Below, in pieces: positions 22,937 to 32,206 of a stretch of DNA of 64,000 nucleotides. The notes beneath the pieces are model-generated. The model had not been told where the DNA came from. It saw only the letters and a list, made by a program, of their open reading frames with translations, and made no database searches. Position 1 is the first letter of the stretch. The number at the start of each line of letters is the position of its first letter. The DNA is from Colwellia sp. PAMC 21821 (GTDB lineage: Bacteria; Pseudomonadota; Gammaproteobacteria; Enterobacterales; Alteromonadaceae): contig NZ_CP014943.1 in NCBI RefSeq assembly GCF_002077175.1, positions 868,001 through 932,000 of the forward strand. The letters run 5' to 3'. A program made the position numbers and the translations under genes.

Positions 22937-24916
22937 ATGGCCCCCAAAAAACGCGTTGCCATTAGAAATCATAGCGCTGAAGCCAATTTATTTGCACGCC
23001 GTACTTTCATCACCTTTATTGCCGTCATCATAATTGCCTTGATGTTGTTTAGTAATATTTATGATCTCGAAGTTAATTCATATCAGAAATACCAGACACG
23101 CTCAAACTCCAATCGTATTAAACTTTTACCAGTCGCGCCCAATAGAGGCTTAATCTACGATCGAAATGGTGTTTTATTGGCTGACAACACGCCAGTTTAC
23201 AGTTTAGAAGTGATCCCTGAACAAGTGACTGATATTGAAAATAGCCTAGCTGAGGTTAGCCAACTATTAGATATAAGCCAAGAAAAACAAGACGAATTAC
23301 TCAAAGCAGTAAAAAGTAAACGTCGTTTTAAGCCAATTGAGCTTTACTCTCGTTTAAGCGAACAACAAATTTCTTTATTTTCGGTCAATCAACATAAGTT
23401 TCCCGGTTTTTTTATCGATGCACGTTTAAAACGTTATTACCCTTTTGCAGATTTAACCACTCATTCGCTTGGCTACGTCGCACGTATTAACGGCCGAGAT
23501 TCTCTCGCGCTTGAAAAGCAAGGCTTAGCTGAAAACTACGCCGCTACCCGCAATATTGGTAAGTTAGGCTTAGAAAAATATTATCAAGATATTTTACACG
23601 GCACTATTGGTCACCAAGAAGTTGAAATAAATAACTTAGGTCGGATCATACGTACTTTAGATTTTACGCCGCCGATCCCAGGAAAAGACCTAACCTTAAC
23701 CATGGATATTGAGCTGCAAATGATCGCAAAACGAGCCCTTTCGGGTAAGCGTGGTGCCGTTGTTGCTATTGACCCAAGAGACGGTGGCGTTCTCGCCATG
23801 TATTCTAACCCGAGTTTTGATGGCAACCTGTTTGTTCATGGTATTAGCAGTAAAAAGTACAAAAAACTTTTAGCTCCTGAAAGTAATAAACCTCTACTAA
23901 ACCGAGCAGTACAAGGCTATCCTCCGGCCTCAACCATTAAACCTTTATTAGCATTAACTGGTTTAGATGCTGGAGTCATCACGCCAGAAACAGAAATTTA
24001 TGATCCCGGTTTTTATCAACTTCCCGGCATAGAAACCAAGCGTCGCGACTGGAAAAAGTGGGGCCATGGTAAAGTCGACTTGAATAAGTCCTTGGAACAA
24101 TCTTGTAATGTTTATTACTACGACTTAGCCTACAAACTTGGCATTACCCGCATTAGTCAAATGATGATGAAATTTGGCTTTGGTGAATATACTGGCATAG
24201 ATTTACATGAAGAAAGCCGGGCAATTATGCCCAGTATCGAATGGAAAAGAGCCCGTTATAATAAAGGTTGGTATACCGGTGAAACCTTATCTGTGGGTAT
24301 TGGCCAAAGTTACTGGTCAGTCACCCCCTTACAGTTATCACAAGCCATATCCATCTTGGTCAACAAGGGTGAAATTAAAGTACCGCACTTATTAAAATCC
24401 ACCAGTGAAGTGTTAGCACACAACGAAGATACCAGTGTGCAACAGGCGCTTATTACTGAATATATTGTTGATCAGAAACCGCCAATTATTTTAAAGAATA
24501 AAAAAAGTTGGGATGTTGTTTTAGACGGTTTACATAATACCGTGCAAAAATTCGGTGCTACCGGTTATAACGCATTTAAAGGCACTAAATATGACGCGGC
24601 GGGTAAAACTGGCTCAGCACAAACCGCTAATATTGAGCAAGGTGAAGAATACGACGCCAGCAAAGTTAAAGAAAGCAAACGTGACAATGCCATGTTTATT
24701 GCTTTCGCACCATATGAAAACCCCGAAATAGTTGTAGCTGTTGCCATTGAAAATGTCGCTGAAGGCGGTGGTGGTGCAAATGCCGCACCAGTAGCGCGCC
24801 AGATTATGGATCAGTATTTTGGGGATCGTGAAATTGTCAGCAAAAACCCACGGCAACATCCAAATCATGACAATGTTTATCAACAAAACATTATAAATAA
24901 AGCAGGTGAGCCTTAG
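22937..24916 (+). CDS. mrdA: penicillin-binding protein 2
   Basis: Transpeptidase of the elongasome for rod-shape peptidoglycan synthesis (659 aa). One N-terminal membrane helix is near residues 25-45, then the dimerisation domain (APNRGLIYDRNGVLLADN), then the transpeptidase domain with SxxK (PPASTIKP, near residue 330), SxN (QSCNVYYYD) and KTGS (near residue 557). The stop overlaps the rodA start (TAGTG). Confidence 0.97.
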   Translation: MAPKKRVAIRNHSAEANLFARRTFITFIAVIIIALMLFSNIYDLEVNSYQKYQTRSNSNRIKLLPVAPNRGLIYDRNGVLLADNTPVYSLEVIPEQVTDIENSLAEVSQLLDISQEKQDELLKAVKSKRRFKPIELYSRLSEQQISLFSVNQHKFPGFFIDARLKRYYPFADLTTHSLGYVARINGRDSLALEKQGLAENYAATRNIGKLGLEKYYQDILHGTIGHQEVEINNLGRIIRTLDFTPPIPGKDLTLTMDIELQMIAKRALSGKRGAVVAIDPRDGGVLAMYSNPSFDGNLFVHGISSKKYKKLLAPESNKPLLNRAVQGYPPASTIKPLLALTGLDAGVITPETEIYDPGFYQLPGIETKRRDWKKWGHGKVDLNKSLEQSCNVYYYDLAYKLGITRISQMMMKFGFGEYTGIDLHEESRAIMPSIEWKRARYNKGWYTGETLSVGIGQSYWSVTPLQLSQAISILVNKGEIKVPHLLKSTSEVLAHNEDTSVQQALITEYIVDQKPPIILKNKKSWDVVLDGLHNTVQKFGATGYNAFKGTKYDAAGKTGSAQTANIEQGEEYDASKVKESKRDNAMFIAFAPYENPEIVVAVAIENVAEGGGGANAAPVARQIMDQYFGDREIVSKNPRQHPNHDNVYQQNIINKAGEP

Positions 24917-26031
24917 TGCGCAGTACCGGACATGACCAACAAAGGCAGCGAACCTTATGGCAGCGCTTACATATTGATTTACCTCTTTTAATAGGTATTC
25001 TGGCCTTAATGACCCTAGGGTTATTTGTTGTTTATAGTGCAGGAGGACAAGAATCTGCTGTACTTATACGCCATGCAAAACGTGTTGGGTTAGCACTTTT
25101 TGTTATGTTTATTGTCGCGCAAATCCCACCCTTGTCGTATCGAAAATGGGCGGTGCCTGTATTCATTGTTGGCTTAATGTTATTAACTGCCGTTTTGCTT
25201 TTTGGCCATGTTGGCAAAGGCGCTCAACGTTGGTTAGATCTTGGCGTAACTAAATTTCAACCCTCTGAAATTATGAAACTTGTTATGCCAATAATGATCG
25301 CTTGGTATGTCAGCCAATACGATTTACCGATTAGAATTTCTAAAATAATTATCGCTTTTATTTTAGTGTTAATACCCACTTTATTAATTGCTAGACAACC
25401 TGATTTGGGTACCTCTTTACTTATCGCAAGTTCTGGTATTTTTGTTATTTTTCTTGCTGGTGCTAGTTGGAGGCTTATCGGAACCTGTGTCGGATTAGCG
25501 TCAGCTTTTGCCCCGGTTTTGTGGATGTTTTTGATGAAGCCTTATCAAAAACAGCGGGTACTTACATTTTTAGATCCTGAACAAGATCCACTCGGTTCTG
25601 GCTATCATATTATTCAATCTAAAATTGCTATCGGTTCAGGCGGCATACACGGTAAAGGCTGGTTGCAAGGTACCCAATCGCAACTAGAGTTTTTACCTGA
25701 GCGCCATACAGATTTTATATTCGCCGTATTTAGTGAAGAATTTGGCTTAATTGGTGTGGGTTTATTATTAACCGTATATTTAGCAATAGTTATGCGCGGC
25801 TTATGGATTGCCGTTAATGCTCAACATGCGTTTACCAAACTATTAGCCGGTAGTTTAACGCTAACATTTTTTGTTTATATTTTTGTGAATATCGGCATGG
25901 TATCCGGTTTATTGCCGGTAGTTGGCGTCCCGCTACCTTTAGTTAGCTATGGTGGCACATCAATGGTGACATTAATGGCAGGTTTTGGCATGCTAATGGC
26001 AATAAGTACGCATAGACGGTTTAATATCTAA
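24916..26031 (+). CDS. rodA: rod-shape-determining protein RodA (SEDS glycosyltransferase, GTG start)
   Basis: Polytopic membrane protein (371 aa) that polymerises glycan strands with PBP2. SEDS signatures are KGAQRWLDLGVTKFQPSEIMKL, GSGGIHGKGWLQGTQSQLEFLPERHTDFIFAVFSEEFG and VGVPLPLVSYGGTSMV. The start is GTG at 24916, overlapping the mrdA stop by one base. It is followed after about 50 bases by rlpA. Confidence 0.96.
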   Translation: MRSTGHDQQRQRTLWQRLHIDLPLLIGILALMTLGLFVVYSAGGQESAVLIRHAKRVGLALFVMFIVAQIPPLSYRKWAVPVFIVGLMLLTAVLLFGHVGKGAQRWLDLGVTKFQPSEIMKLVMPIMIAWYVSQYDLPIRISKIIIAFILVLIPTLLIARQPDLGTSLLIASSGIFVIFLAGASWRLIGTCVGLASAFAPVLWMFLMKPYQKQRVLTFLDPEQDPLGSGYHIIQSKIAIGSGGIHGKGWLQGTQSQLEFLPERHTDFIFAVFSEEFGLIGVGLLLTVYLAIVMRGLWIAVNAQHAFTKLLAGSLTLTFFVYIFVNIGMVSGLLPVVGVPLPLVSYGGTSMVTLMAGFGMLMAISTHRRFNI

Positions 26032-26083
26032 TAAAAATTTGCGAATAAACAAATTGTAAAATAAAAGGGTCAACTGGTATTTC

Positions 26084-26998
26084 ATGACGAAACTAAATAT
26101 ACCCCAACATTTCTATCTCTGGTTACTATTGATAATGGTTTCGGCCTGTAGTACCAACCATGGCCGCTACCAACAAAAGCATGACAGTACACCAACGCGC
26201 ATACCAAACGCCAGTGAACTACATAATGCAACACCGCGAGCTGAAGAGCATAGCCGAGGTGGCAACAAGCACTACCAAGTATTTGGCAAGCATTATCAAG
26301 TATTAAACACTGCAGAAAACTTTAGCCAAACCGGCACAGCCTCATGGTATGGCCGAAAATTTCATGGCCATTTAACCTCTAACGGTGAAATTTACGATAT
26401 GTACGCCATGAGCGCCGCCCATAAAAATTTGCCCTTACCTACCTATTTGAAAGTCGTTAACAATAGTAATGGTAAATCCGTTATTGTTAGGGTCAATGAT
26501 CGAGGTCCATTTCATCAGAGCCGCATTATCGATTTGTCTTATAGTGCAGCCTATAAACTTGATATGCTAAGAACAGGCACCGCTAACGTAACTATTTCTG
26601 CCATTAATGACTTTTCTACTGCTGGTTTAGCACAACTTGAAGACAATACTCCGCGCTTCAACGATACTGCAGCACAAATAACAACTTTACCAACATCAGC
26701 TGTTTCAACTGTTACTCAAGTAATAGCAACAGATAAAACCATACCTAAAATACCGACATTATTAGTATCATCACCTGTAAAATCACAGTACATACAGGTA
26801 TTTGCTAGCCAAAGTCATGCGCAAGCAACTAAACTTGCCAAGACATTAGCTAAGCAATATCAAAAAAATGCACAAATAGAAGAAAAAAATGGAATTTTTC
26901 GTGTGCTTGTTGGTCCGATAGAAAGTAATGATGAACTAAAGCGATTATTATTAATGATTAAAGACAATGGTCACCCTAAAGCTTTTATTCGTAAGTAA
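26084..26998 (+). CDS. rlpA: septal ring lytic transglycosylase / lipoprotein RlpA
   Basis: Secreted lipoprotein (304 aa). The signal peptide ends in MVSAC, with the lipidated Cys near residue 22. A double-psi beta-barrel domain (TGTASWYGRKFHGHLTSNGEIYDMYAMSAAHKNLPLPTYLKV and VRVNDRGPFHQSRIIDLSY) is at about residues 82-170. After a Thr/Ser-rich linker comes a SPOR domain at about 230-304 (YIQVFASQSHAQATKLAKTL), which binds denuded glycan at the septum. The position after rodA and before dacA is conserved. Confidence 0.94.
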   Translation: MTKLNIPQHFYLWLLLIMVSACSTNHGRYQQKHDSTPTRIPNASELHNATPRAEEHSRGGNKHYQVFGKHYQVLNTAENFSQTGTASWYGRKFHGHLTSNGEIYDMYAMSAAHKNLPLPTYLKVVNNSNGKSVIVRVNDRGPFHQSRIIDLSYSAAYKLDMLRTGTANVTISAINDFSTAGLAQLEDNTPRFNDTAAQITTLPTSAVSTVTQVIATDKTIPKIPTLLVSSPVKSQYIQVFASQSHAQATKLAKTLAKQYQKNAQIEEKNGIFRVLVGPIESNDELKRLLLMIKDNGHPKAFIRK

Positions 26999-27225
26999 AA
27001 TTTAAACTTTATAAAACCCTGTTTTTTTCTCTGTTCGCGGTTATGTTTTAGCCATTATTTTTAGCGATTAAATAATTTCACCGCTCATTTAAACGTACAA
27101 ATATGCAGCTAAATTCATCAATAGTAACAAATTGATGCTGGTGCTCATTAGAATTCAAAATGAATAATGTTATACTCCATAAAATATTTATAATTTCCAT
27201 TAATCGATAGTGCTGTAGGACAATT

Positions 27226-28413
27226 ATGCCCCAACTCAAAGTTACTCAAGTGTCTAAAAAATCAATAAAGTTATTAACTTTTTTAGGCTCTGTATTATTA
27301 AGCGTTTGCTCTCTTTCTCATGCTCAAACTATTATCCCATCAGCGCCAGAAGTAAATGCTAAAGGTCACATTTTAATTGATTACGCCACAGGTAAGGTTA
27401 TCGCTGAAAGTAATGCCGATATATTACTAGCACCAGCAAGTTTAACCAAAATGATGACCAGCTACATCATAGGTAAAGAATTGGTTAGTGGTAACATCAA
27501 AAATGATGATCCGGTGAGAATTAGCGAAAAAGCTTGGGCGAAAAACTTCCCTGAGTCATCAAAAATGTTTATTGAAGTTGGCACAGAGGTACCGGTAAGT
27601 TTACTAAACCAAGGTATTATCGTTGCATCAGGAAATGACGCTTGTGTCGCTATGGCAGAGCATATTGCCGGTAGTGAAGGCGCATTTGCCCAATTAATGA
27701 ATGCTCACGCTGAACAATTAGGCATGCACAGCAGCTTTTTTGAAAATAGCCATGGTTTAGACAGTAAAGAACACAAAACTACAGCTCGCGATATGGCGAC
27801 ATTGGCTATTGCCCTTATTCGCGATGTGCCAGAAGAATATAAACTGTATAGCCAAAAATCTTTTACTTATAACAATATTAAACAATATAACCGCAATAGC
27901 TTATTGTGGGATAAAAGCATGAATGTTGACGGGTTAAAAACCGGCCACACATCTCAAGCGGGTTATAGTTTAGTAACTTCGGCCACTAAAGGCGACATGC
28001 GTTTAGTCAGTGTGGTTATGGGCACAGACAGCGAGCGCGCACGTAAAGTAGAGAGCAAAAAATTACTTAACTACGGTTTCCGCTTTTTTGAAACTTACAC
28101 ACCGTATAAAGCCGGTGAGAAATTTGTCAGTGACCGTGTTTGGATGGGCGATCGCAAAGAAGTTGATTTAGGTATTATGGTTAATACACCGATCACTATA
28201 CCGCGAGGTCAACGTAAAAATTTACAAGCTAATTTTGAGTTAGACAAACAATTAACAGCACCACTGAAAAAGGGCGAAGTTGTTGGTAAGTTATTTTTAC
28301 AACTTGACGGTGAAGATATTGCCCAATACCCACTGGTGACACTGCAAGAAGTTAATGAAGGTAGCATGTTCAATAAATTAATGGACTATGTAAAACTGCA
28401 GTTTGTTAATTAA
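27226..28413 (+). CDS. dacA: D-alanyl-D-alanine carboxypeptidase (PBP5/6 type)
   Basis: Trims the terminal D-Ala from peptidoglycan stem peptides. The signal peptide ends near SLSHAQT. Active-site motifs are SxxK in APASLTKMM (near residue 74), SGN in VASGNDAC (near residue 137) and KTGHT (near residue 239). A C-terminal amphipathic segment (FNKLMDYVKLQF) should anchor it to the inner membrane. Length 395 aa. It has its own upstream gap of about 230 bases and a terminator after it. Confidence 0.96.
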   Translation: MPQLKVTQVSKKSIKLLTFLGSVLLSVCSLSHAQTIIPSAPEVNAKGHILIDYATGKVIAESNADILLAPASLTKMMTSYIIGKELVSGNIKNDDPVRISEKAWAKNFPESSKMFIEVGTEVPVSLLNQGIIVASGNDACVAMAEHIAGSEGAFAQLMNAHAEQLGMHSSFFENSHGLDSKEHKTTARDMATLAIALIRDVPEEYKLYSQKSFTYNNIKQYNRNSLLWDKSMNVDGLKTGHTSQAGYSLVTSATKGDMRLVSVVMGTDSERARKVESKKLLNYGFRFFETYTPYKAGEKFVSDRVWMGDRKEVDLGIMVNTPITIPRGQRKNLQANFELDKQLTAPLKKGEVVGKLFLQLDGEDIAQYPLVTLQEVNEGSMFNKLMDYVKLQFVN

Positions 28414-28454
28414 TCCTGCTCAATGTTTGCATGATTAGGCTATTATTTTCTGTC

Positions 28455-28480
28455 AAAAACTCAGCCTAGGCTGAGTTTTT
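28455..28480 (+). terminator. terminator after dacA
   Basis: ACTCAGCC and GGCTGAGT form a perfect stem around CTAG, flanked by A5 and T5. The symmetry makes it bidirectional in principle. It lies about 40 bases past the dacA stop. Confidence 0.85.
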
Positions 28481-28745
28481 ATGTTTTAGCTGCGGCTCAG
28501 TAAAAATATAATCACCACTATCCATTGATTTTAGATAAAATCTCCCTCACTTATACTCAATAAAGATAAGCAAATTAGCGGCTATTGGTCACATTCGTAA
28601 CAAATAGTGTTAAAATATCGCCAATTTACATATGCAAACAAATAAATTACCACTTAATGGCTTGGTTTATTAAACATTTATCTAATATCCCAGACATTTT
28701 AAAACACCTATCATAGCGTTGTTTTACCGATTTAAGAGAAAAGAA

Positions 28746-29009
28746 ATGAATACTAAGTTTGATGAATTACTAGATTTCCCCACCGTACTTAACTTTAAAA
28801 TTATGGGTATTGCGTGTGACGAATTGCCAGATCTTGTTGTCGGTGAATTACAAAAGCACACGCCAGGTGATTATGCACCAAAAATCAAACAAAGCTCAAA
28901 AGGTAATTACCACTCAATTGCAGTGGCTGTTACCGTGACAAGTAAAGAGCACATAGAAACAATATATAAAACCTTGAACGCTATTGAACAAGTGCGCTAC
29001 GTACTTTAA
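28746..29009 (+). CDS. ybeD: DUF493 family protein YbeD
   Basis: Small cytoplasmic protein of unknown biochemical role with an ACT-like fold (87 aa). The start at ATG 28746 ([13 protein letters not shown]) gives exactly the E. coli length; an upstream ATG at 28719 would add nine residues. The segment [27 protein letters not shown] is characteristic. It stands between dacA and lipB as in E. coli. Confidence 0.93.
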   Translation: MNTKFDELLDFPTVLNFKIMGIACDELPDLVVGELQKHTPGDYAPKIKQSSKGNYHSIAVAVTVTSKEHIETIYKTLNAIEQVRYVL

Positions 29010-29085
29010 TGCTATTCGGTTTTTACGGTGTATTCCAGTTATTATTTGGATATAATAAACACTACAGAATTTATAGAGATATACC

Positions 29086-29745
29086 TTGAAAAACACTTTG
29101 ATTATTCGGCAACTAAATAACCTCGACTACATCGATGTTTGGCATGCCATGCAAAATTTCACCGATAATCGAGATGACAATACCGCTGATGAACTTTGGC
29201 TGGTAGAGCATCCGCCAGTGTTTACCCAAGGGCAAGCAGGCAAAGACGAGCACCTTTTGATGCCTGGTGATATCCCGGTAGTGAAAGTAGATAGAGGTGG
29301 ACAAGTGACCTATCACGGTCCCGGTCAACAAGTTATCTACTTTATGATCAATCTACGCCGCAGAAAAATGGGCATTAGACAGTTGGTAACACTGATAGAA
29401 AACGGCATCGTAGCGTCAATGGCCGATTTTGGCATCAATGCAAAAGCAAAACCGGATGCTCCGGGTGTTTATGTAGACGATAAAAAAATTGCCTCTTTGG
29501 GACTACGCGTGCGCAAAGGCTGCTCTTTTCATGGTTTAGCATTAAACGTAAATATGGACTTATCACCATTTCTACGCATTAACCCTTGCGGTTACCAAGG
29601 CTTAGAAATGATACAAACAATCGATTTACAGGGCCCTGCCACAGTAGATCAAGCGGGTGAATCACTGGTTAAACACCTTAGTGAATTATTAGACACTCAG
29701 CATTTATCTTATCAAACGGGATTGGAAACAGTACATGACCACTAA
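29086..29745 (+). CDS. lipB: octanoyltransferase LipB (TTG start)
   Basis: Transfers octanoate from acyl carrier protein to lipoyl domains, the first step of lipoate synthesis. Motifs are [21 protein letters not shown] near residue 70 and the catalytic Cys/Lys region [33 protein letters not shown]. Length 219 aa. The start codon is TTG at 29086. The last 11 bases overlap lipA. Confidence 0.95.
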   Translation: MKNTLIIRQLNNLDYIDVWHAMQNFTDNRDDNTADELWLVEHPPVFTQGQAGKDEHLLMPGDIPVVKVDRGGQVTYHGPGQQVIYFMINLRRRKMGIRQLVTLIENGIVASMADFGINAKAKPDAPGVYVDDKKIASLGLRVRKGCSFHGLALNVNMDLSPFLRINPCGYQGLEMIQTIDLQGPATVDQAGESLVKHLSELLDTQHLSYQTGLETVHDH

Positions 29746-30703
29746 ATCATCACGCATTACCCCTGGCACTAAATTACGCGATGCCGAAAAAATGGCCCAT
29801 ATTCCTATTAAGGTTGTGACTTCTGAGCGTGAAACTATGCTCAGAAAACCTAATTGGTTACGTATTAAATTGCCAAAAAGCTCAGAACGTATTGATAGTA
29901 TAAAAGCCGCACTACGTAAGCATAATTTGCATTCAGTTTGTGAAGAAGCGTCATGTCCAAATTTATCTGAATGTTTTAACCACGGCACCGCAACCTTTAT
30001 GATTTTAGGCGACATTTGTACTCGTCGTTGTCCATTTTGTGATGTTGGCCATGGTCGCCCACTAGCTGCAGATAAAGAAGAGCCGCGTAAATTAGCCTTA
30101 ACGCTAAAAGACATGAAATTAAAATACGTAGTGATCACCTCAGTAGATCGTGACGATTTACGTGATGGCGGCGCACAACAGTTTGTTGATTGTATTACAG
30201 AGATTGCCGAGCACTCTCCACATACAAAAGTAGAAATTTTAGTGCCGGATTTCCGTGGCCGTATGGATCGTGCTTTAGAGATTTTAAATACCCACCCACC
30301 GGGTGTATTCAATCACAACCTAGAAACTGCTCCGCGTTTATATACCAAAGCTCGCCCTGGCGCTAATTACCAATGGTCTTTAGATTTGTTGAAAAAATTT
30401 GGTGAAGCAAATCCAAGCGTGCCCACAAAATCGGGTTTAATGGTTGGTTTAGGTGAAACTAACGAAGAGATTCTACAAGTCATGCGCGATTTGCGTGCTC
30501 ACGGCGTGACTATGTTAACCATTGGACAATACTTGCAACCAAGTAAACATCATTTACCGGTTGAACGTTACGTTCACCCTGACGACTTTGACATGTTTAA
30601 ACGTGAAGCTGATAAAATGGGCTTTGATCACGCTGCTTGTGGTCCTCTCGTGCGTTCAAGCTATCATGCTGACAAACAAGCCGCTGGTGAAGAAGTAAAG
30701 TAA
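29735..30703 (+). CDS. lipA: lipoyl synthase (radical SAM)
   Basis: Inserts two sulfurs into protein-bound octanoate. The radical-SAM cluster motif [13 protein letters not shown] (CxxxCxxC) is near residue 95. The auxiliary cluster comes from [12 protein letters not shown] (near residue 70), and the late [10 protein letters not shown] supplies the conserved serine ligand. Length 322 aa. The ATG lies within the end of lipB. A strong terminator follows. Confidence 0.97.
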   Translation: MTTKSSRITPGTKLRDAEKMAHIPIKVVTSERETMLRKPNWLRIKLPKSSERIDSIKAALRKHNLHSVCEEASCPNLSECFNHGTATFMILGDICTRRCPFCDVGHGRPLAADKEEPRKLALTLKDMKLKYVVITSVDRDDLRDGGAQQFVDCITEIAEHSPHTKVEILVPDFRGRMDRALEILNTHPPGVFNHNLETAPRLYTKARPGANYQWSLDLLKKFGEANPSVPTKSGLMVGLGETNEEILQVMRDLRAHGVTMLTIGQYLQPSKHHLPVERYVHPDDFDMFKREADKMGFDHAACGPLVRSSYHADKQAAGEEVK

Positions 30704-30732
30704 TACTTGTTGCTTAGTAAATTAAATTAAAA

Positions 30733-30761
30733 AGCTAGAAGCTAACACTTCTAGCTTTTTC
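30733..30761 (+). terminator. terminator after lipA
   Basis: AGCTAGAAG and CTTCTAGCT pair around a six-base loop, with A-rich sequence before and a T-run after. It lies about 30 bases beyond the lipA stop and ends the mrdA-lipA block. Confidence 0.85.
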
Positions 30762-30829
30762 AATTCTAGAACAGGATAAAGGAGCCTAAAGCATATTTTC
30801 TCATTAAGTTTTCCCCCAAAAAACGAATA

Positions 30830-30990
30830 ATACCAAATGTAATAAGTTATTGACCAATTTTAAGCGAGGATAAATTGTTCAAGAATAAGGCGTTTGATTG
30901 AGTAATAGCGGGCTATTGGGATTGAAAACAACGCAGTTATTGACGATTTAAACCGCCTTAAAATGATCGATTATTTATTTCAATTGGTAT
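30830..30990. mobile_element. MITE-like element with imperfect terminal inverted repeats
   Basis: A 161-bp noncoding segment begins with ATACCAAATGTAATAAG and ends with the complement of ATACCAATTGAAATAAAT. The two ends match over roughly 34 bp at about four positions in five, including an inner TTTTAAG block. There is no open reading frame of note. The form is that of a non-autonomous miniature transposable element. No clear target-site duplication was seen, so mobility is inferred from the ends only. Confidence 0.55.
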
Positions 30991-31072
30991 AACTAATAAC
31001 TCATATCCCTACAGTATAAATTCAATAGTAATTTTATCCTTATCTTCTTAAATTTAAATTCTAAAAACATAT

Positions 31073-31134
31073 AGACATCTAAACGTCTGAGTGATATCTT
31101 CTGAAATACAAACCATGTAGACGTCTAAGCGTCT
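31073..31134 (+). promoter_or_regulatory. two pairs of MetJ boxes upstream of msrA
   Basis: Tandem 8-bp met boxes (consensus AGACGTCT) occur as AGACATCT-AAACGTCT at 31073-31088 and AGACGTCT-AAGCGTCT at 31119-31134, 46 bp apart. MetJ dimers with S-adenosylmethionine bind such tandem boxes and repress methionine genes. The sites lie 75-136 bases upstream of the msrA ATG and probably overlap its promoter. Confidence 0.75.
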
Positions 31135-31208
31135 TTTAGTTACATTTAAATACACTTTTAGCAACCTAATCGCATAGCTATCAGGTAACTTACACGAGGA
31201 AAAGAGCA

Positions 31209-31784
31209 ATGAATTTCGAAAAAATAACACTAGGCGCCGGTTGCTTTTGGTGTGTCGAAAATATTTTTTCACGCGTTAAAGGCGTAATTTCTGTGACTAG
31301 TGGTTATGCTGATGGCGATATTGAAAACCCAAGCTACGAGCAAGTTTGTAGTGGTCTCAGTAATCATGCAGAAGTAGTTCAAATTGCCTTTAATCCGTCG
31401 CAATTAAGTGTAGAGCAATTATTAACGGTATTCTTTGCTATACATGATCCAACCACGATTAATCGTCAAGGTGAAGATATAGGTAGCCAATATCGTTCGA
31501 CCATTTTATTTCACAACTCAACGCAACAAATTATAGCTGAAACTAAAATTAGTCAATTGAATGCACAAAAACTTTTTGCACACCCTATTGTCACTTTGAT
31601 CAAAGCGGCTAATAATTTTTATAGTGCAGAAGACTATCATCAAGATTATGTTACCAACAACCCAGAAAATAAGTATTGTCAGCTAGTGGTAGCGAAGAAA
31701 ATTCAAAAGTTTTTAAGCGAGTTTGCCCATTTATTAAAAGATGAAAACTTAATGGATGAAAATGTAATGGATGAAGCGATTTAA
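31209..31784 (+). CDS. msrA: peptide-methionine (S)-S-oxide reductase
   Basis: Repairs oxidised methionine. The catalytic motif GAGCFWCVE lies at residues 9-17, with nucleophilic Cys12. SGYADGDIENPSYEQVCSG and the HAEVVQI, GSQYRS and EDYHQDY segments are standard. Length 191 aa, with an acidic C-terminal tail. GAGGA precedes the ATG. It is a single gene with MetJ boxes upstream, so it appears to belong to the methionine regulon here. Confidence 0.94.
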   Translation: MNFEKITLGAGCFWCVENIFSRVKGVISVTSGYADGDIENPSYEQVCSGLSNHAEVVQIAFNPSQLSVEQLLTVFFAIHDPTTINRQGEDIGSQYRSTILFHNSTQQIIAETKISQLNAQKLFAHPIVTLIKAANNFYSAEDYHQDYVTNNPENKYCQLVVAKKIQKFLSEFAHLLKDENLMDENVMDEAI

Positions 31785-31798
31785 TTCATATGATGTAG

Positions 31799-31860
31799 AC
31801 CTACAAACGCAAGCGGCAATTTTTATTCACCTGCTGTTATGCTGCCGCTTCCTTGTAGGT
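31799..31860. repeat. long imperfect hairpin after msrA
   Basis: ACCTACAAACGCAAGCGGCA at 31799-31818 pairs with TGCCGCTTCCTTGTAGGT at 31843-31860, leaving a 24-base loop. There is no T-run directly after it, so it is more like a small palindromic repeat than a simple terminator. Confidence 0.5.
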
Positions 31861-31909
31861 TGTATATGGGCTTTAGCCGTTCGTATTAACTAAGCAATAA
31901 ACCCCTGCT

Positions 31910-32144
31910 AGCTTGACGGCATAAATACCGACTTAAATCGAAATAGAACCGAGACAGCAAGGATAATTAACTTATTGGCTTGCTGTTGGTTAAATATGCG
32001 TTAAATGCCCGTTGGATTTCAGCCCATCACCTTTATTTGGCAATAGCTTTAACTTGCTACCCAAGCTTGACGGCATAAATACCGACCTACATCGGTTTAG
32101 CACCAAAGCACCAACCATAATTAACTTAATGGCTTGCTGTTGGT
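31910..32144. repeat. two direct repeats at 154-bp spacing
   Basis: AGCTTGACGGCATAAATACC occurs at 31910-31929 and again at 32064-32083. A second block, AATTAACTTA(T)TGGCTTGCTGTTGGT, occurs at 31965-31990 and 32119-32144. Both blocks keep the same 154-bp offset, so a segment of roughly 80 bp has been duplicated with diverged sequence between. No gene was found in this 420-base gap between msrA and the cnoX gene. Confidence 0.65.
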
Positions 32145-32206
32145 CAATTGTCGGTTCGGCTGAAACCAATCATCTTAGCTAGCTGCTAGGTAAACTTGCT
32201 AAATTA

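Noticed and set aside
29704..30312. 202-aa minus-strand frame inside lipA
   Set aside because: It is a shadow of the conserved lipA coding strand.
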